Origin: an uncultured Clostridia bacterium
GTDB taxonomy: Bacteria > Bacillota > Clostridia > Oscillospirales > Ruminococcaceae
Length of the DNA stretch: 43,847 nucleotides
Assembly: GCA_947363605.1 (NCBI GenBank)
Contig: CANAQK010000010.1
Span: 1 to 43,847, forward strand
Direction of reading: 5' to 3'
Shown here: positions 34,512-42,929 of the stretch, in pieces
Layout of the letters: each line of letters begins with the position of its first letter
Numbering within the stretch: position 1 is the first letter of the stretch
Notes under the pieces: model-generated
Told to the model about the DNA's origin: nothing
What the model saw: the letters and a program-made list of their open reading frames with translations, nothing else
The model's database searches: none
Position numbers and translations under genes: made by a program

Positions 34512-34892
34512 TTAATAGGGCCTGCCTGCCCCCCCCCCCGTTTCCATTTTATGGAAATCTTCTTTTTCTTTCTCCCGGATCGCGTAATTCTGCACAAAGC
34601 TTTGGAGCTTATGTTCCTGCTGAGAGGTCTTGATAGACAGTAAAAACAGTTTCAGCATCAACACAAAAATAATCGAAAGAAAAACAAAGTTCACCGGGGA
34701 AACCACCCCAATCAGGTTTGCCGCCCAGGAGGCCAGCTGGGGGAAAAGGCTCAGGAGAATGAGCCCCAGGGAAAACAGCAGCCAAAATACGGAATCTTCG
34801 ATCCGAACCTGGGATTTGCGGATCTTCCGCAGGATCCAAAAACAGGTCATGACAGACGTCAAAACCAGGATTACCCGAAGCATCCAGGACAT
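34512..34892 (-). CDS. DUF2304 membrane protein (first copy), with a G11 tract near its end
   Basis: 126 residues. The start at ATG 34892 follows AAGGGAGG; an upstream extension overlaps the previous gene. Three membrane segments are followed by a charged tail. The coding strand has eleven consecutive G (34529-34539), read as Thr-Gly-Gly-Gly-Ala. With one G fewer, the frame would run on to a TGA overlapping the next gene's ATG (34454) as ATGA; with one more it would end at TAG just before that ATG. The present frame stops at TAA soon after the tract. See findings. Confidence 0.82.
   Translation of the reverse strand: MSWMLRVILVLTSVMTCFWILRKIRKSQVRIEDSVFWLLFSLGLILLSLFPQLASWAANLIGVVSPVNFVFLSIIFVLMLKLFLLSIKTSQQEHKLQSFVQNYAIREKEKEDFHKMETGGGAGRPY
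34529..34539 (-). repeat. Homopolymeric G11 tract (C11 on the plus strand)
   Basis: Eleven identical bases in the coding region of a DUF2304 gene. Homopolymers of this length are slippage-prone and can cause phase variation, and are also prone to sequencing error. Confidence 0.85.
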
Positions 34893-34894
34893 GG

Positions 34895-35587
34895 CTACAC
34901 CTCCCTTTTTCTGAAAAATTGAATGAAAGCAATCGAAAAGCACATATGAAGCATATAGAGAATTGACCTGCCAAAGTTCAGATAGCTGACCCCTGCTGTC
35001 CGTTCCCGCATCTCCACCTGTACCTCGGTAACCTTCGCCCCGCACCGGAGCAGATATGCTACGGTATCCGGCTCCGGGCCATAGTTCATGTTTTTAGCAA
35101 ACCGTTCAATCATCCGGCGGTTAAACAGCCGCATCCCGGAGGTGGGATCCGTCAGCCTCTGACGGGTCGTCAGGCGGACCATCAGTTCAAGCAGCCGGTT
35201 CCCCAGCATCCGGAGGCTGTGCGGTTTTTTCCGCTCCTTAAAACGGGAACCAATGACAATATCACTTCCGCTGAAACGCATTTCTTCCAAAAGGCGGCTT
35301 ATGTAGGCCGGGTCATGCTGGCCGTCCCCATCAATTTGAATGGCCCCGTCAAAACCCTGTTCATAAGCGTAGCGAAGCCCCGTTTGAAAAGCGCCTGCTA
35401 ACCCCAGATTTACCGGAAGGTCAATCAAGCTGTAGCCCCTCTCCCGGCAGACCTGGGCCGTATGATCCCGGGAACCGTCATTGATAACCACATAACTGTA
35501 TTCCGGACACTCCTTTTGAAGCACGGAAACAGTGGCTGCGATATTCTCCGCCTCGTTGTAAGCGGGAATGACAATCAGTATTTTCAT
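34895..35587 (-). CDS. DPM1-like GT2 (polyprenyl-phosphate sugar synthase type), first copy
   Basis: 230 residues, ATG 35587 after AAGGGA. IVIPAYNEAENIAATVSVL, VINDGSRDHTA and IDGDGQHDP define the GT2/DPM1 subgroup. DIVIGSRFKERK and DPTSGMRLFNRR follow. The C-terminus is basic and hydrophobic but has no clear membrane helices. It and the 33750-34454 protein share the whole architecture and each is followed by a DUF2304 gene, so the pair has duplicated. It probably loads a hexose onto undecaprenyl phosphate. Confidence 0.9.
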   Translation of the reverse strand: MKILIVIPAYNEAENIAATVSVLQKECPEYSYVVINDGSRDHTAQVCRERGYSLIDLPVNLGLAGAFQTGLRYAYEQGFDGAIQIDGDGQHDPAYISRLLEEMRFSGSDIVIGSRFKERKKPHSLRMLGNRLLELMVRLTTRQRLTDPTSGMRLFNRRMIERFAKNMNYGPEPDTVAYLLRCGAKVTEVQVEMRERTAGVSYLNFGRSILYMLHMCFSIAFIQFFRKREV

Positions 35588-35605
35588 TTCAATGTCCCTT
35601 TTCTT

Positions 35606-35959
35606 TTATTTCTTTAAATTGATCAGCAATACCCCTGCTAAAATCATTACCCCGCCGGCAATTTGAGAAACTGTCACCTTTTCCTTGAAAATAAAAACCG
35701 AAGACAGCATGACCAGCAGATACACAAGCCCTGTCAGCAGCGGGACAATATAGCTTAAATGATTTTTAGAAATAAGATAAAGATAAATAAAGTAGCTGAC
35801 GATATAAAAGAACATCCCGGTAAGCGTCAGCCAGCCAATCCGGAGGGAAAATTCGCTGCTGGCAAATTGGAACTGGACCGGGGATTGGGAACCTAATTTG
35901 ATAAATACCAAACCCGACACCGAAAAGGCAGCGTAAATTATGATTATAAGCCATTGCAT
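35606..35959 (-). CDS. Small EamA/SMR-like membrane protein (possible flippase subunit)
   Basis: 117 residues, ATG 35959 with AGGGTGAG about 11 nt upstream. Four predicted membrane helices and the C-terminal VFIFKEKVTVSQIAGGVMILAG are typical of EamA/SMR-type proteins (for example ArnE/ArnF-like subunits or small multidrug transporters). Its position directly upstream of two polyprenyl-phosphate GT2 genes favours a role in flipping lipid-linked sugar. It lies 18 nt upstream of the first GT2 gene. The transport role is inferred. Confidence 0.8.
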   Translation of the reverse strand: MQWLIIIIYAAFSVSGLVFIKLGSQSPVQFQFASSEFSLRIGWLTLTGMFFYIVSYFIYLYLISKNHLSYIVPLLTGLVYLLVMLSSVFIFKEKVTVSQIAGGVMILAGVLLINLKK

Positions 35960-36004
35960 CGTGTAATTCTCACCCTTTCTGCGCTGAATGTATAAGAACC
36001 TGCT

Positions 36005-37351
36005 TCAGACATCACCAAAAAAGCTCATCAAACTTTTGCAGGTATTTTCCCAAGTAAATCCGTCTGTTAAGAAATGCTGACGGCAAGCCTTTACCACCTC
36101 CCCGCACCGTTCCTGGTTTTCCAAGAAAAATTTCATTGCCGTATAAACATCTTCTTCGCTGTTCCCCTCCATAAGATACCCATACCGATTTGAACTGATG
36201 AATTCTCTGCTTCCTCCATAAGGAGACACAATGATATAACAGCCACATAGTGCGGCTTCCAGCACGACAGTCGGCATACCGCCCTCTGAATCAGACGGCA
36301 AACAAAGACAGTCGCTTTCTCTCAAGAAAGACAGGGTATCCGAGTTGGAACGATATCCTAAAAAGAATACCTGGTCGCCCGATATTTTTTTCATATGCTC
36401 CATCTCAGGACCATCTCCGATAACCAGCAAAGCAATGTTCCGTCCTTCAGCCCTTAGCCGGTTAAAGGCATTCAGCAATTGATAAATGCCCTTTTCGGAA
36501 ATCAGCCTGCCTACAAAAGCAAAAATGCGCGTATCCGAAGCCGTTTTATTTCCGCGAAAAAGAGGAGCTGTATCGCTGCTGCAAACAGACTCCACAACTT
36601 GACTGTCAAGCGAATTATATAAAACCCCTTTTGTCATAATTCCGAAATTTTCCTCCAGCCATTGCTGCCCGGATTTTGAAACGGCAAAGAATACCGCTTC
36701 TGCTTTTTGGGCCTGACGGAGCATCCATTTTTCATAACAATGCTCCATCTTATCCACTACGGAATCCCTCAAACACACATAGTTCGAACCGTGGCAGATT
36801 ATCGTATAAGGATACCCACGTTTTTCCGCATAACGCAGGGCAAACAAAGACATAGGGTACAGCATCGTCTGAATGACAATTCGCACTGAATCATAACAGG
36901 CAAGGATACGATCCAATCTTTTCCAGTGGTTTCCGGGAAGCATTAAAGGCATTCTATCGCTTAGGACATATACAGACGGTATACGATAAATTTCAGCTCC
37001 ATCTTTATCCCTGGAATAACGGGACGTCCCCTTCATACTGCTCGTTATAATAAGTACATTCTTTCCCTTTTTTAACAGTTCCCGAGTCAATCCATAAGTG
37101 TAACGCTCAACGCCTCCTACGTGGGGAAAATAGTTGGGGCAAAAAAACACATAAAGCTCTCTGCGGTGAGCAGATGAATCCAAATAAGGCTTTAAATCGA
37201 CATCAGCCCTGACACTCCGGCAATGCTCCTGAATTTGCAGTTTCTTTTGGTTATCATGTCTTTTGTCTATGGTGATGTTCACCATAGACCCTACAGGTTC
37301 CTGTAGGGTTCGGGCGCTCCCGACTGAAAAAAAAGTTTTCATAAAATACAT
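36005..37351 (-). CDS. GT4 family glycosyltransferase with a repeat-derived N-terminal stretch
   Basis: 448 residues if started at ATG 37351, which has AGAAAGG upstream. An alternative ATG 37285 lies inside the palindrome array. The GT-B fold starts about residue 60 (YVFFCPNYFPHVGGVERYTY). The C-terminal donor-binding domain has FVGRLISEKGIYQLLNAF and SDSEGGMPTVVLEAALCG. It is a retaining sugar transferase at the cytoplasmic face using NDP-sugars; the acceptor is unknown. Residues about 10-29 are encoded by the array of three palindromes at 37265-37323 and do not resemble the family. Confidence 0.88.
   Translation of the reverse strand: MYFMKTFFSVGSARTLQEPVGSMVNITIDKRHDNQKKLQIQEHCRSVRADVDLKPYLDSSAHRRELYVFFCPNYFPHVGGVERYTYGLTRELLKKGKNVLIITSSMKGTSRYSRDKDGAEIYRIPSVYVLSDRMPLMLPGNHWKRLDRILACYDSVRIVIQTMLYPMSLFALRYAEKRGYPYTIICHGSNYVCLRDSVVDKMEHCYEKWMLRQAQKAEAVFFAVSKSGQQWLEENFGIMTKGVLYNSLDSQVVESVCSSDTAPLFRGNKTASDTRIFAFVGRLISEKGIYQLLNAFNRLRAEGRNIALLVIGDGPEMEHMKKISGDQVFFLGYRSNSDTLSFLRESDCLCLPSDSEGGMPTVVLEAALCGCYIIVSPYGGSREFISSNRYGYLMEGNSEEDVYTAMKFFLENQERCGEVVKACRQHFLTDGFTWENTCKSLMSFFGDV
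37265..37323. repeat. Palindrome array inside the GT4 gene
   Basis: Three palindromes in a row: GTCTATGGTGA / TCACCATAGAC (37265-37289), CCCTACAGGTTCCTGTAGGG (37289-37308) and TCGGGCGCTCCCGA (37310-37323). On the minus strand they read in frame. The style matches the intergenic double palindromes at 33302 and 39995, though the sequence differs. Confidence 0.7.
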
Positions 37352-37400
37352 TTGCACCTTTCTACGCAAGATTCCAGCATTTCAGCCGGGATAAAAATTT

Positions 37401-39953
37401 TTATTGACCGCTCATTTCCCGCTGTACACAGCCATCCTGATCCGGCAGCCGCTTCTCTATCGTCAGCCCTAGCGCAATAAGAGCCGGAAGGCATAACGCA
37501 TAAGGATACAGATACCGGAAATAGCGGGCGTTTGTCGGGCCTGCAATCAATACCAAAATTAAAACCAACGCAGGAAGCATGATCGCGATGGAAATTTTTC
37601 TTTTCCTGTAAATGCAATAAGAAAACCAAATTAACAAAACCCATAAATAGGAAGAGGTCATAAACGGGATATTCAGGATCGGGACTCTCGCAAAAGATTT
37701 CCGCAAAGCTTCATAGCCCTGCCGCCAGCCGCTGAGCTGCTCCGGATAAGAAAATTCAACAGGAATATAATTCAGCCGGTTATTGAGATTATTCATCTGG
37801 GTAGTACTCCAGCCATAGCTGTATGATCCGGTTGTATGTGGATACAAATGGTCATATTTGAGGTTTAAGGTTGCCTCCAAATAAATTTCAGGATGTTTGA
37901 AAAACATTTTAAGCCAAGTAGCCTGATACTGTTTCCATTCTTCTTCGCTGCAGTCCGCTTTCATAGCCCCGACAGCACCGTCGGCCTTATCGTCCGGGGT
38001 ATAATTTTTCACCATGGCTTCCATGTCAAAGCAGGCAGAGATTACCTCCCGTTCCTCCTCAGTGAGCTCATCCCCAGCATCACGAAGATACCGAGCCGTC
38101 TGCTGCGTCATAGTGGCGACCAACACTCCGGTTGTTTTAGGATTTCTCTCCTCATGGTGAGATGGAATATCCAACGTGGTCAAAAGGAAATTCCAGCATA
38201 AAGCAAAGCAAACCGTACCGGCTAGAATGGCTATCATCTGCTTGCGGAAACCCTTCATCATAAACAGCATCAACAGCAGCGAAATAATAAGGATATACAC
38301 ACTGTCATTCCGGAACAGGATCATTCCCAGGGCAGAAATCCCAATCAGCAAATACGTCTTTATTTCCTTTTTTCCACTAAAGAGCCTGTAAATCGAAATC
38401 AAAAACAGCATCATAAAGGCGGCGTTAATAAGATCTTTGGTCACCAAAAACATATAGTTCTGAACTCCGGGATGAAAAATAAAATACAGCAGAATTACAG
38501 CCAATATCCCTGACGCTGTCCCAGCCTCAGACAAGACCCGTATCAATAATGAAATTACTGCAAGTATCATTAAAAACTGCAGCATCGCATAAAAGAAAAT
38601 TCCGGCATTGGAAGAGTGGAACAGGACGTCCCCCACTTTCATGCAGAATTTCAACAATAGAGTATGGGTAACAGGATGGGCGTTTGTCAGCATAAAATGG
38701 CCATATGCAATGCTGATCTGACGGGTTGAATCAGCCATTAGAATCGCAGGATAAGATGCAAGCACATAGGGAATATAGGCGACCAAAAGGGTGATAAATG
38801 AAGTGGCAAAAGGCCGTTTCCCCAACGAATTCAGATACAACTGGACCGGCTTAATCCGGATTTTTGACAGATTCTTTTGGAGCTCCACCCGATCCAGCCA
38901 ATGATATAACCAGGTAATGCCAAAAAAGAAAACCGCCGAATATCCGATCAGCCCCGCCAACGCTTTTAAAAGCTGAAGCTCATTCGCAAACAGGGGGCGC
39001 AGGGTGTTTTCTTTCGCAAAAGCGCTCCCCACCACCATAAATAAAGCAAATATTACGGAAGGGACTGCGATGCAAAGCGTCCCGCGGACAGAACTAAACC
39101 CTTCCCGATACATTTTTGCACAATGCCGGTAGAAAGCATACAGCATCGGAATAATCAGCACCGAAAGCAGGAAGTTCCCAGTATTTATGGAGCGGTTGAA
39201 GTCGGCAATCAACGCAAGAACGCCTTTCCCGCTGCGGGCAGTGATCCCGAAATTCAGGAAAAAGGTAAGCGCCGTCAAGCCGCTCAATCCAAGGCACAGC
39301 AGCTTGAGCAGGGTTTCCCGTTCCAGCTTCTCTGCCAAAACAAACGCCAAGCCAACCATGCAAAGGATCATCAGCCCATAGCCCGCCAGCCGCAGCAGCT
39401 TGACAGTGTTGTCATAAAACGCGTTGGAATCCGGAATAAAAACTGATTTGACCCCTTCTTCCTTCCCGTATAAATCATAGGTTTTGGTTTCGCCTTGATA
39501 GGAAACCGCCACCTTTCCGGAACGCTCATTACTGATAAATTGGATGTTTCTTCCTCCACCAACTGAAATCCCCAATACAATTCCTTTCGTTAGAGGGGAA
39601 GTCAGCCGCTCATCCGCTTCATCCAGCCACATATACGCTTTGCTGTCTTTTGAATAAAACCAGCTGCCCTCCGCAGAAGCCTCGACTGGGGTTTCACGGC
39701 CATCAACTACAACCGTCCGAAGGGCCACCTCACTTCCCGAAGAAGCAGGGTTTTTCTCTCCCAACGCTTCGATAGATACTTCTTCGGCCGGCATGGGAAC
39801 AGCCGCCAGAACAATACCGGACAGGACAGAAGCTATGCAAAGAATCAAGCATAGCCCCGTAACCATCGCCCTCGGCTTCCGCAGTTTTTTCAAGGTAATT
39901 CCTAAAAAAATCAATAAAAATGCCGCCGCTGCCCATTGTAATAATAAAAACAT
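37401..39953 (-). CDS. GT-C-like polytopic membrane glycosyltransferase, DUF6020-like
   Basis: 850 residues. The start at ATG 39953 is nine nt after GGGGGA; an in-frame ATG three codons upstream lies directly on it. About 12 or more membrane segments. An extracytoplasmic region (about residues 55-185) is predicted between the second and third helices. The segment YPAILMADSTRQISIAYGHF (Asp408 in the first large loop of the core) followed by NAHPVTHTLLL resembles DUF6020-type and GT39-type enzymes, where the loop Asp is catalytic. It is probably a transferase using polyprenyl-phosphate sugar on the outside, which fits the GT2/DUF2304 genes. The donor and acceptor are not identifiable. Confidence 0.72.
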   Translation of the reverse strand: MFLLLQWAAAAFLLIFLGITLKKLRKPRAMVTGLCLILCIASVLSGIVLAAVPMPAEEVSIEALGEKNPASSGSEVALRTVVVDGRETPVEASAEGSWFYSKDSKAYMWLDEADERLTSPLTKGIVLGISVGGGRNIQFISNERSGKVAVSYQGETKTYDLYGKEEGVKSVFIPDSNAFYDNTVKLLRLAGYGLMILCMVGLAFVLAEKLERETLLKLLCLGLSGLTALTFFLNFGITARSGKGVLALIADFNRSINTGNFLLSVLIIPMLYAFYRHCAKMYREGFSSVRGTLCIAVPSVIFALFMVVGSAFAKENTLRPLFANELQLLKALAGLIGYSAVFFFGITWLYHWLDRVELQKNLSKIRIKPVQLYLNSLGKRPFATSFITLLVAYIPYVLASYPAILMADSTRQISIAYGHFMLTNAHPVTHTLLLKFCMKVGDVLFHSSNAGIFFYAMLQFLMILAVISLLIRVLSEAGTASGILAVILLYFIFHPGVQNYMFLVTKDLINAAFMMLFLISIYRLFSGKKEIKTYLLIGISALGMILFRNDSVYILIISLLLMLFMMKGFRKQMIAILAGTVCFALCWNFLLTTLDIPSHHEERNPKTTGVLVATMTQQTARYLRDAGDELTEEEREVISACFDMEAMVKNYTPDDKADGAVGAMKADCSEEEWKQYQATWLKMFFKHPEIYLEATLNLKYDHLYPHTTGSYSYGWSTTQMNNLNNRLNYIPVEFSYPEQLSGWRQGYEALRKSFARVPILNIPFMTSSYLWVLLIWFSYCIYRKRKISIAIMLPALVLILVLIAGPTNARYFRYLYPYALCLPALIALGLTIEKRLPDQDGCVQREMSGQ

Positions 39954-39994
39954 TTTCCACATTCCCCCACAATATATCGGGATACTATGTTAAC

Positions 39995-40041
39995 CTTGTT
40001 ATAGGGCCTTTGGCCCTATAACAAGAGGGGTACCCCTCTTG
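39995..40041. repeat. Overlapping double palindrome, copy 2
   Basis: CTTGTTATAGGGCC / GGCCCTATAACAAG (39995-40025) overlaps CAAGAGGGGTACCCCTCTTG (40022-40041) by four bases. It matches the architecture at 33302-33350 with compensating changes in both stems. It lies between the TagF-like gene and the GT-C-like gene. Confidence 0.8.
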
Positions 40042-40051
40042 AATTTTGATT

Positions 40052-42535
40052 CTATTTAGAGATGGAACCCGTCTCCCCCAGAATCCGTTCAAATTCCTCG
40101 ACACATTGCCGGTTATATTCTTCGTAGTTGATGTTCAGCAACGGAACCTCCTGGCCATACAGCATCTCCAAACCCTGGTATACGCCGTCCTCTGAATCCT
40201 CAACAAGTCTCCCGCCATACTGTGAAAAAAGCCCCCGCGGGCCTTTTACATCAGTTGATGCAATTGGTTTTCTAAAAATATCTGCCTCAAATAAGGTCAT
40301 CGGCAAACCCTCATAAAAGGAACTCATGATAAAATAATCACAGGCCTTCAGGATCGGATAAGGGTTCGATACCTTTAAAAGCAGGATCACCCGCTCCTCC
40401 AACCCCATATCCCGAACCTTTGCCAGCAGCTTGCCGTACCCGCCATTTCTCGTATTTCCACCCATAATAATCAGATAAGCATCCGGATGCTCCGACAGGA
40501 AGCGTGCAAAGGCATCCACTAAGCGATCATGTCCTTTTTCCGGAGAGAAGCGTCCGATATTGATAAACTTAGGGGCAGAAGAATGGATTACCTCATCAAA
40601 ATATTCCCTGGAAACCGAACATTTGGTCTGCGGATCTAGCGCAATTTCTTCTTCCCCTTTTTCCAGAATTCGCTGGTAGTCGATCAAATTGTGGACCACA
40701 GAAACATTTTCCTCTTTTCCAGAAATTTCAACTGTCGGAGGAACAATGTCTTCACTAACCACGGCAACCTGGCGATAATGCTGATAGGCATACCGCAGGA
40801 CGTCATAGCGCTGGTTACCTCTTGTTTTGATTTCACTGAGCATATCGCTATGAACAAAAATACCATTATTTAGAAATCTACTGTAAAGCAGGATAATCTC
40901 GTCCCCATAGCCAGAAAACTGGATTGCCATGTCAATGCGGGCATTCCCATAGGCCCGCAGCCATTCCTGATCGAAGCGTTTCCCAAGCTTCTCCATATAG
41001 CTTTCCGCCTTCATCCGCCTCATCCGGAACAATTTCCGAGCAGTCCGATCCAGAATTGTCAAATCGGCATATTCTGCAATTGCCAGGAAACTTACATCAG
41101 GGTGAAAGGTAAAAAGCTGTGCGGCATTTTTTTTCGCACTTCCATGACAAAAGGATATAATATAATTCCGTTTCCCAGTATCCACATGATTAAGCAGGCT
41201 GCGAAGAGAAGCGGTAACACCGTTTTGACCAAGATCCCCTGCATAAAGAAGCACATTTTCCTTCCCATTGTCCGGGATTTTTTCTGCTGTAAGCCCATTC
41301 TCTTCGCCAAGCAGGATAAAATCGCAAAGCTTTTGGGAAGCATCAATCCCGTCGTATGGCGTAAACCGGCGCAGGAATTCCTCATCCTCATAGCGTTTTT
41401 CAGAACGGAGCTCCTCTACCAGAGTCGGGATGTCGAACACCTGCGGGAACGGAAACTCATCCATGGAAAAATACATCCCTCGGTCTGCCAGGTATTCCTC
41501 TTTATCATAAGGGAACAGGACGATCTTTTTCCGGGTGCAGGCAAAATCGAAGAAAACGCTGGAATAGTCGGTGATCAGCACATCGGCAATATTCAGAAAA
41601 TCGTAGGTTTCATAGCTGGAAGGAAAGAACCGGATATGCCGCATCCCTTTGATCGATACGACATTTTTCGCGTGCATAGCCAAAGGGTGCAAGTTGAGAT
41701 AGAGCACCTCATCGTCATTCAGCCGCCTGTCCATCTCATATAGGAAATACAGCAAATAAGCATCGTTTCTGGAATTCCCAATATTCCCGCTTGTCCCGCG
41801 CCAGGTCGGCAGATAAGCATAGACGCGCATTTCCTGCAGATCCATCTCCTCCCGCACTTGGCTTCTCCGTTCATCGTCAAAGAACACCTCATTGCGGGGA
41901 TACCCGGCCAGGATACTGGAATTCCGGGAGATATTCTCCAGCATATTGTCTCGGATCATAACGTTCTTCATAAACTCATTCGGATAAAGCAAGTAATCTG
42001 CCGCAAGGAAATTCTTTTGTACATTACCGATTGTGATTTCATTTTTAACGCTTTTCCCTAAGGTTTTCAAAGGGGTTCCGTGCCAGGTGTTCAGATAAAC
42101 CTGGCCTTCTTTTTTGATGTAGTAAAACGGGAAGGTTACATCGTTCACCAGATATTTCGCAGAAGCAAGCAAGCGAACATATTCATCCGAGGAGTAGGTG
42201 ACAATATGGACGTTTTCAATCCCATAACGTTGTAATAAAGTATCGAAGCTTTTTCGATATCTGCCCCAAGAAGAAACATAGATTTTGTAACCGCTGTATT
42301 GCTCGGAGGAGGCTAAGTATTTGATCAAGTAGAAGATATTGCCGTTTAGTTTTGTAGCCGACTGCGATTCCAGCAAAATAGTATGTTCCTCAATCGGCAG
42401 GGTTTCGTAATAGGTAATGTAATTGCATCTGGCCATCCAGTAGGGATCTTTCAGCTTTTTCACCGTTTTTTCAGCATATTCCCAGGCGTGCTTGATTTTC
42501 CCGGTCTGTTTTTTAATCTTAGCCTTAATACTCAT
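40052..42535 (-). CDS. Fusion of CDP-glycerol glycerophosphotransferase (TagF-like) and GT4 glycosyltransferase
   Basis: 827 residues, ATG 42535 overlapping the tagD stop as ATGA. The N-terminal half (about 1-430) is a TagF/TagB-type CDP-glycerol:polyglycerol phosphate transferase: WHGTPLKTLG (151-160) and DVLITDYSSVFFDFAC contain the conserved His and Asp/Ser residues. The C-terminal half (about 450-827) is a GT-B enzyme with NIGRFSPEKGHDRLVDAF and FYEGLPMTLFEAD. One polypeptide could thus add glycerol phosphate and then a hexose. The join has no separate start codon or RBS. TagD next door supplies CDP-glycerol. Confidence 0.87.
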   Translation of the reverse strand: MSIKAKIKKQTGKIKHAWEYAEKTVKKLKDPYWMARCNYITYYETLPIEEHTILLESQSATKLNGNIFYLIKYLASSEQYSGYKIYVSSWGRYRKSFDTLLQRYGIENVHIVTYSSDEYVRLLASAKYLVNDVTFPFYYIKKEGQVYLNTWHGTPLKTLGKSVKNEITIGNVQKNFLAADYLLYPNEFMKNVMIRDNMLENISRNSSILAGYPRNEVFFDDERRSQVREEMDLQEMRVYAYLPTWRGTSGNIGNSRNDAYLLYFLYEMDRRLNDDEVLYLNLHPLAMHAKNVVSIKGMRHIRFFPSSYETYDFLNIADVLITDYSSVFFDFACTRKKIVLFPYDKEEYLADRGMYFSMDEFPFPQVFDIPTLVEELRSEKRYEDEEFLRRFTPYDGIDASQKLCDFILLGEENGLTAEKIPDNGKENVLLYAGDLGQNGVTASLRSLLNHVDTGKRNYIISFCHGSAKKNAAQLFTFHPDVSFLAIAEYADLTILDRTARKLFRMRRMKAESYMEKLGKRFDQEWLRAYGNARIDMAIQFSGYGDEIILLYSRFLNNGIFVHSDMLSEIKTRGNQRYDVLRYAYQHYRQVAVVSEDIVPPTVEISGKEENVSVVHNLIDYQRILEKGEEEIALDPQTKCSVSREYFDEVIHSSAPKFINIGRFSPEKGHDRLVDAFARFLSEHPDAYLIIMGGNTRNGGYGKLLAKVRDMGLEERVILLLKVSNPYPILKACDYFIMSSFYEGLPMTLFEADIFRKPIASTDVKGPRGLFSQYGGRLVEDSEDGVYQGLEMLYGQEVPLLNINYEEYNRQCVEEFERILGETGSISK

Positions 42536-42924
42536 TTCTCCCCAAGTTCCTCCTTGATTTGTGTTGTTGAAATTTCCGGGGTCCGTTCCAGGTATACAAC
42601 TTCGCAGATATCCTTCAGGAAGTCGAACCTCCCGGCCCAATCGTTCCCCATCACAAAGGTATCCACCTTAAATTCTTCTACATCGCTCCGTTTCTGCTCC
42701 CAGCTTTCTTCCGGGATCACCAGATCCACATAGCGGATTGCCTCCAGGAGCTGTTTGCGCCGTTCGTAAGGGAAATAGCATTTTTTCTGCTTGCTGTCCC
42801 AGTTAAATTCGTCTGTCGACAGCGCTACAATCAAATAATCCCCCAGCGCCTTGGCGCGTTTTAACAGATTGATGTGACCATAATGCAGCAGGTCAAACGT
42901 CCCATATGTAATTACCTTTTTCAT
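42532..42924 (-). CDS. tagD: Glycerol-3-phosphate cytidylyltransferase (TagD-like)
   Basis: 130 residues. The start at ATG 42924 has GAGGT eight nt upstream. The nucleotidyltransferase GTFDLLHYGHINLLKRAK has the HxGH motif. WDSKQKKC and ERTPEISTTQIKEEL (the ISTT-type RTxxISTT motif) are typical TagD. It forms CDP-glycerol from CTP and glycerol-3-phosphate. It overlaps the TagF-like gene, forming a coupled supplier/user pair. Confidence 0.95.
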   Translation of the reverse strand: MKKVITYGTFDLLHYGHINLLKRAKALGDYLIVALSTDEFNWDSKQKKCYFPYERRKQLLEAIRYVDLVIPEESWEQKRSDVEEFKVDTFVMGNDWAGRFDFLKDICEVVYLERTPEISTTQIKEELGEK

Positions 42925-42929
42925 TCGAT

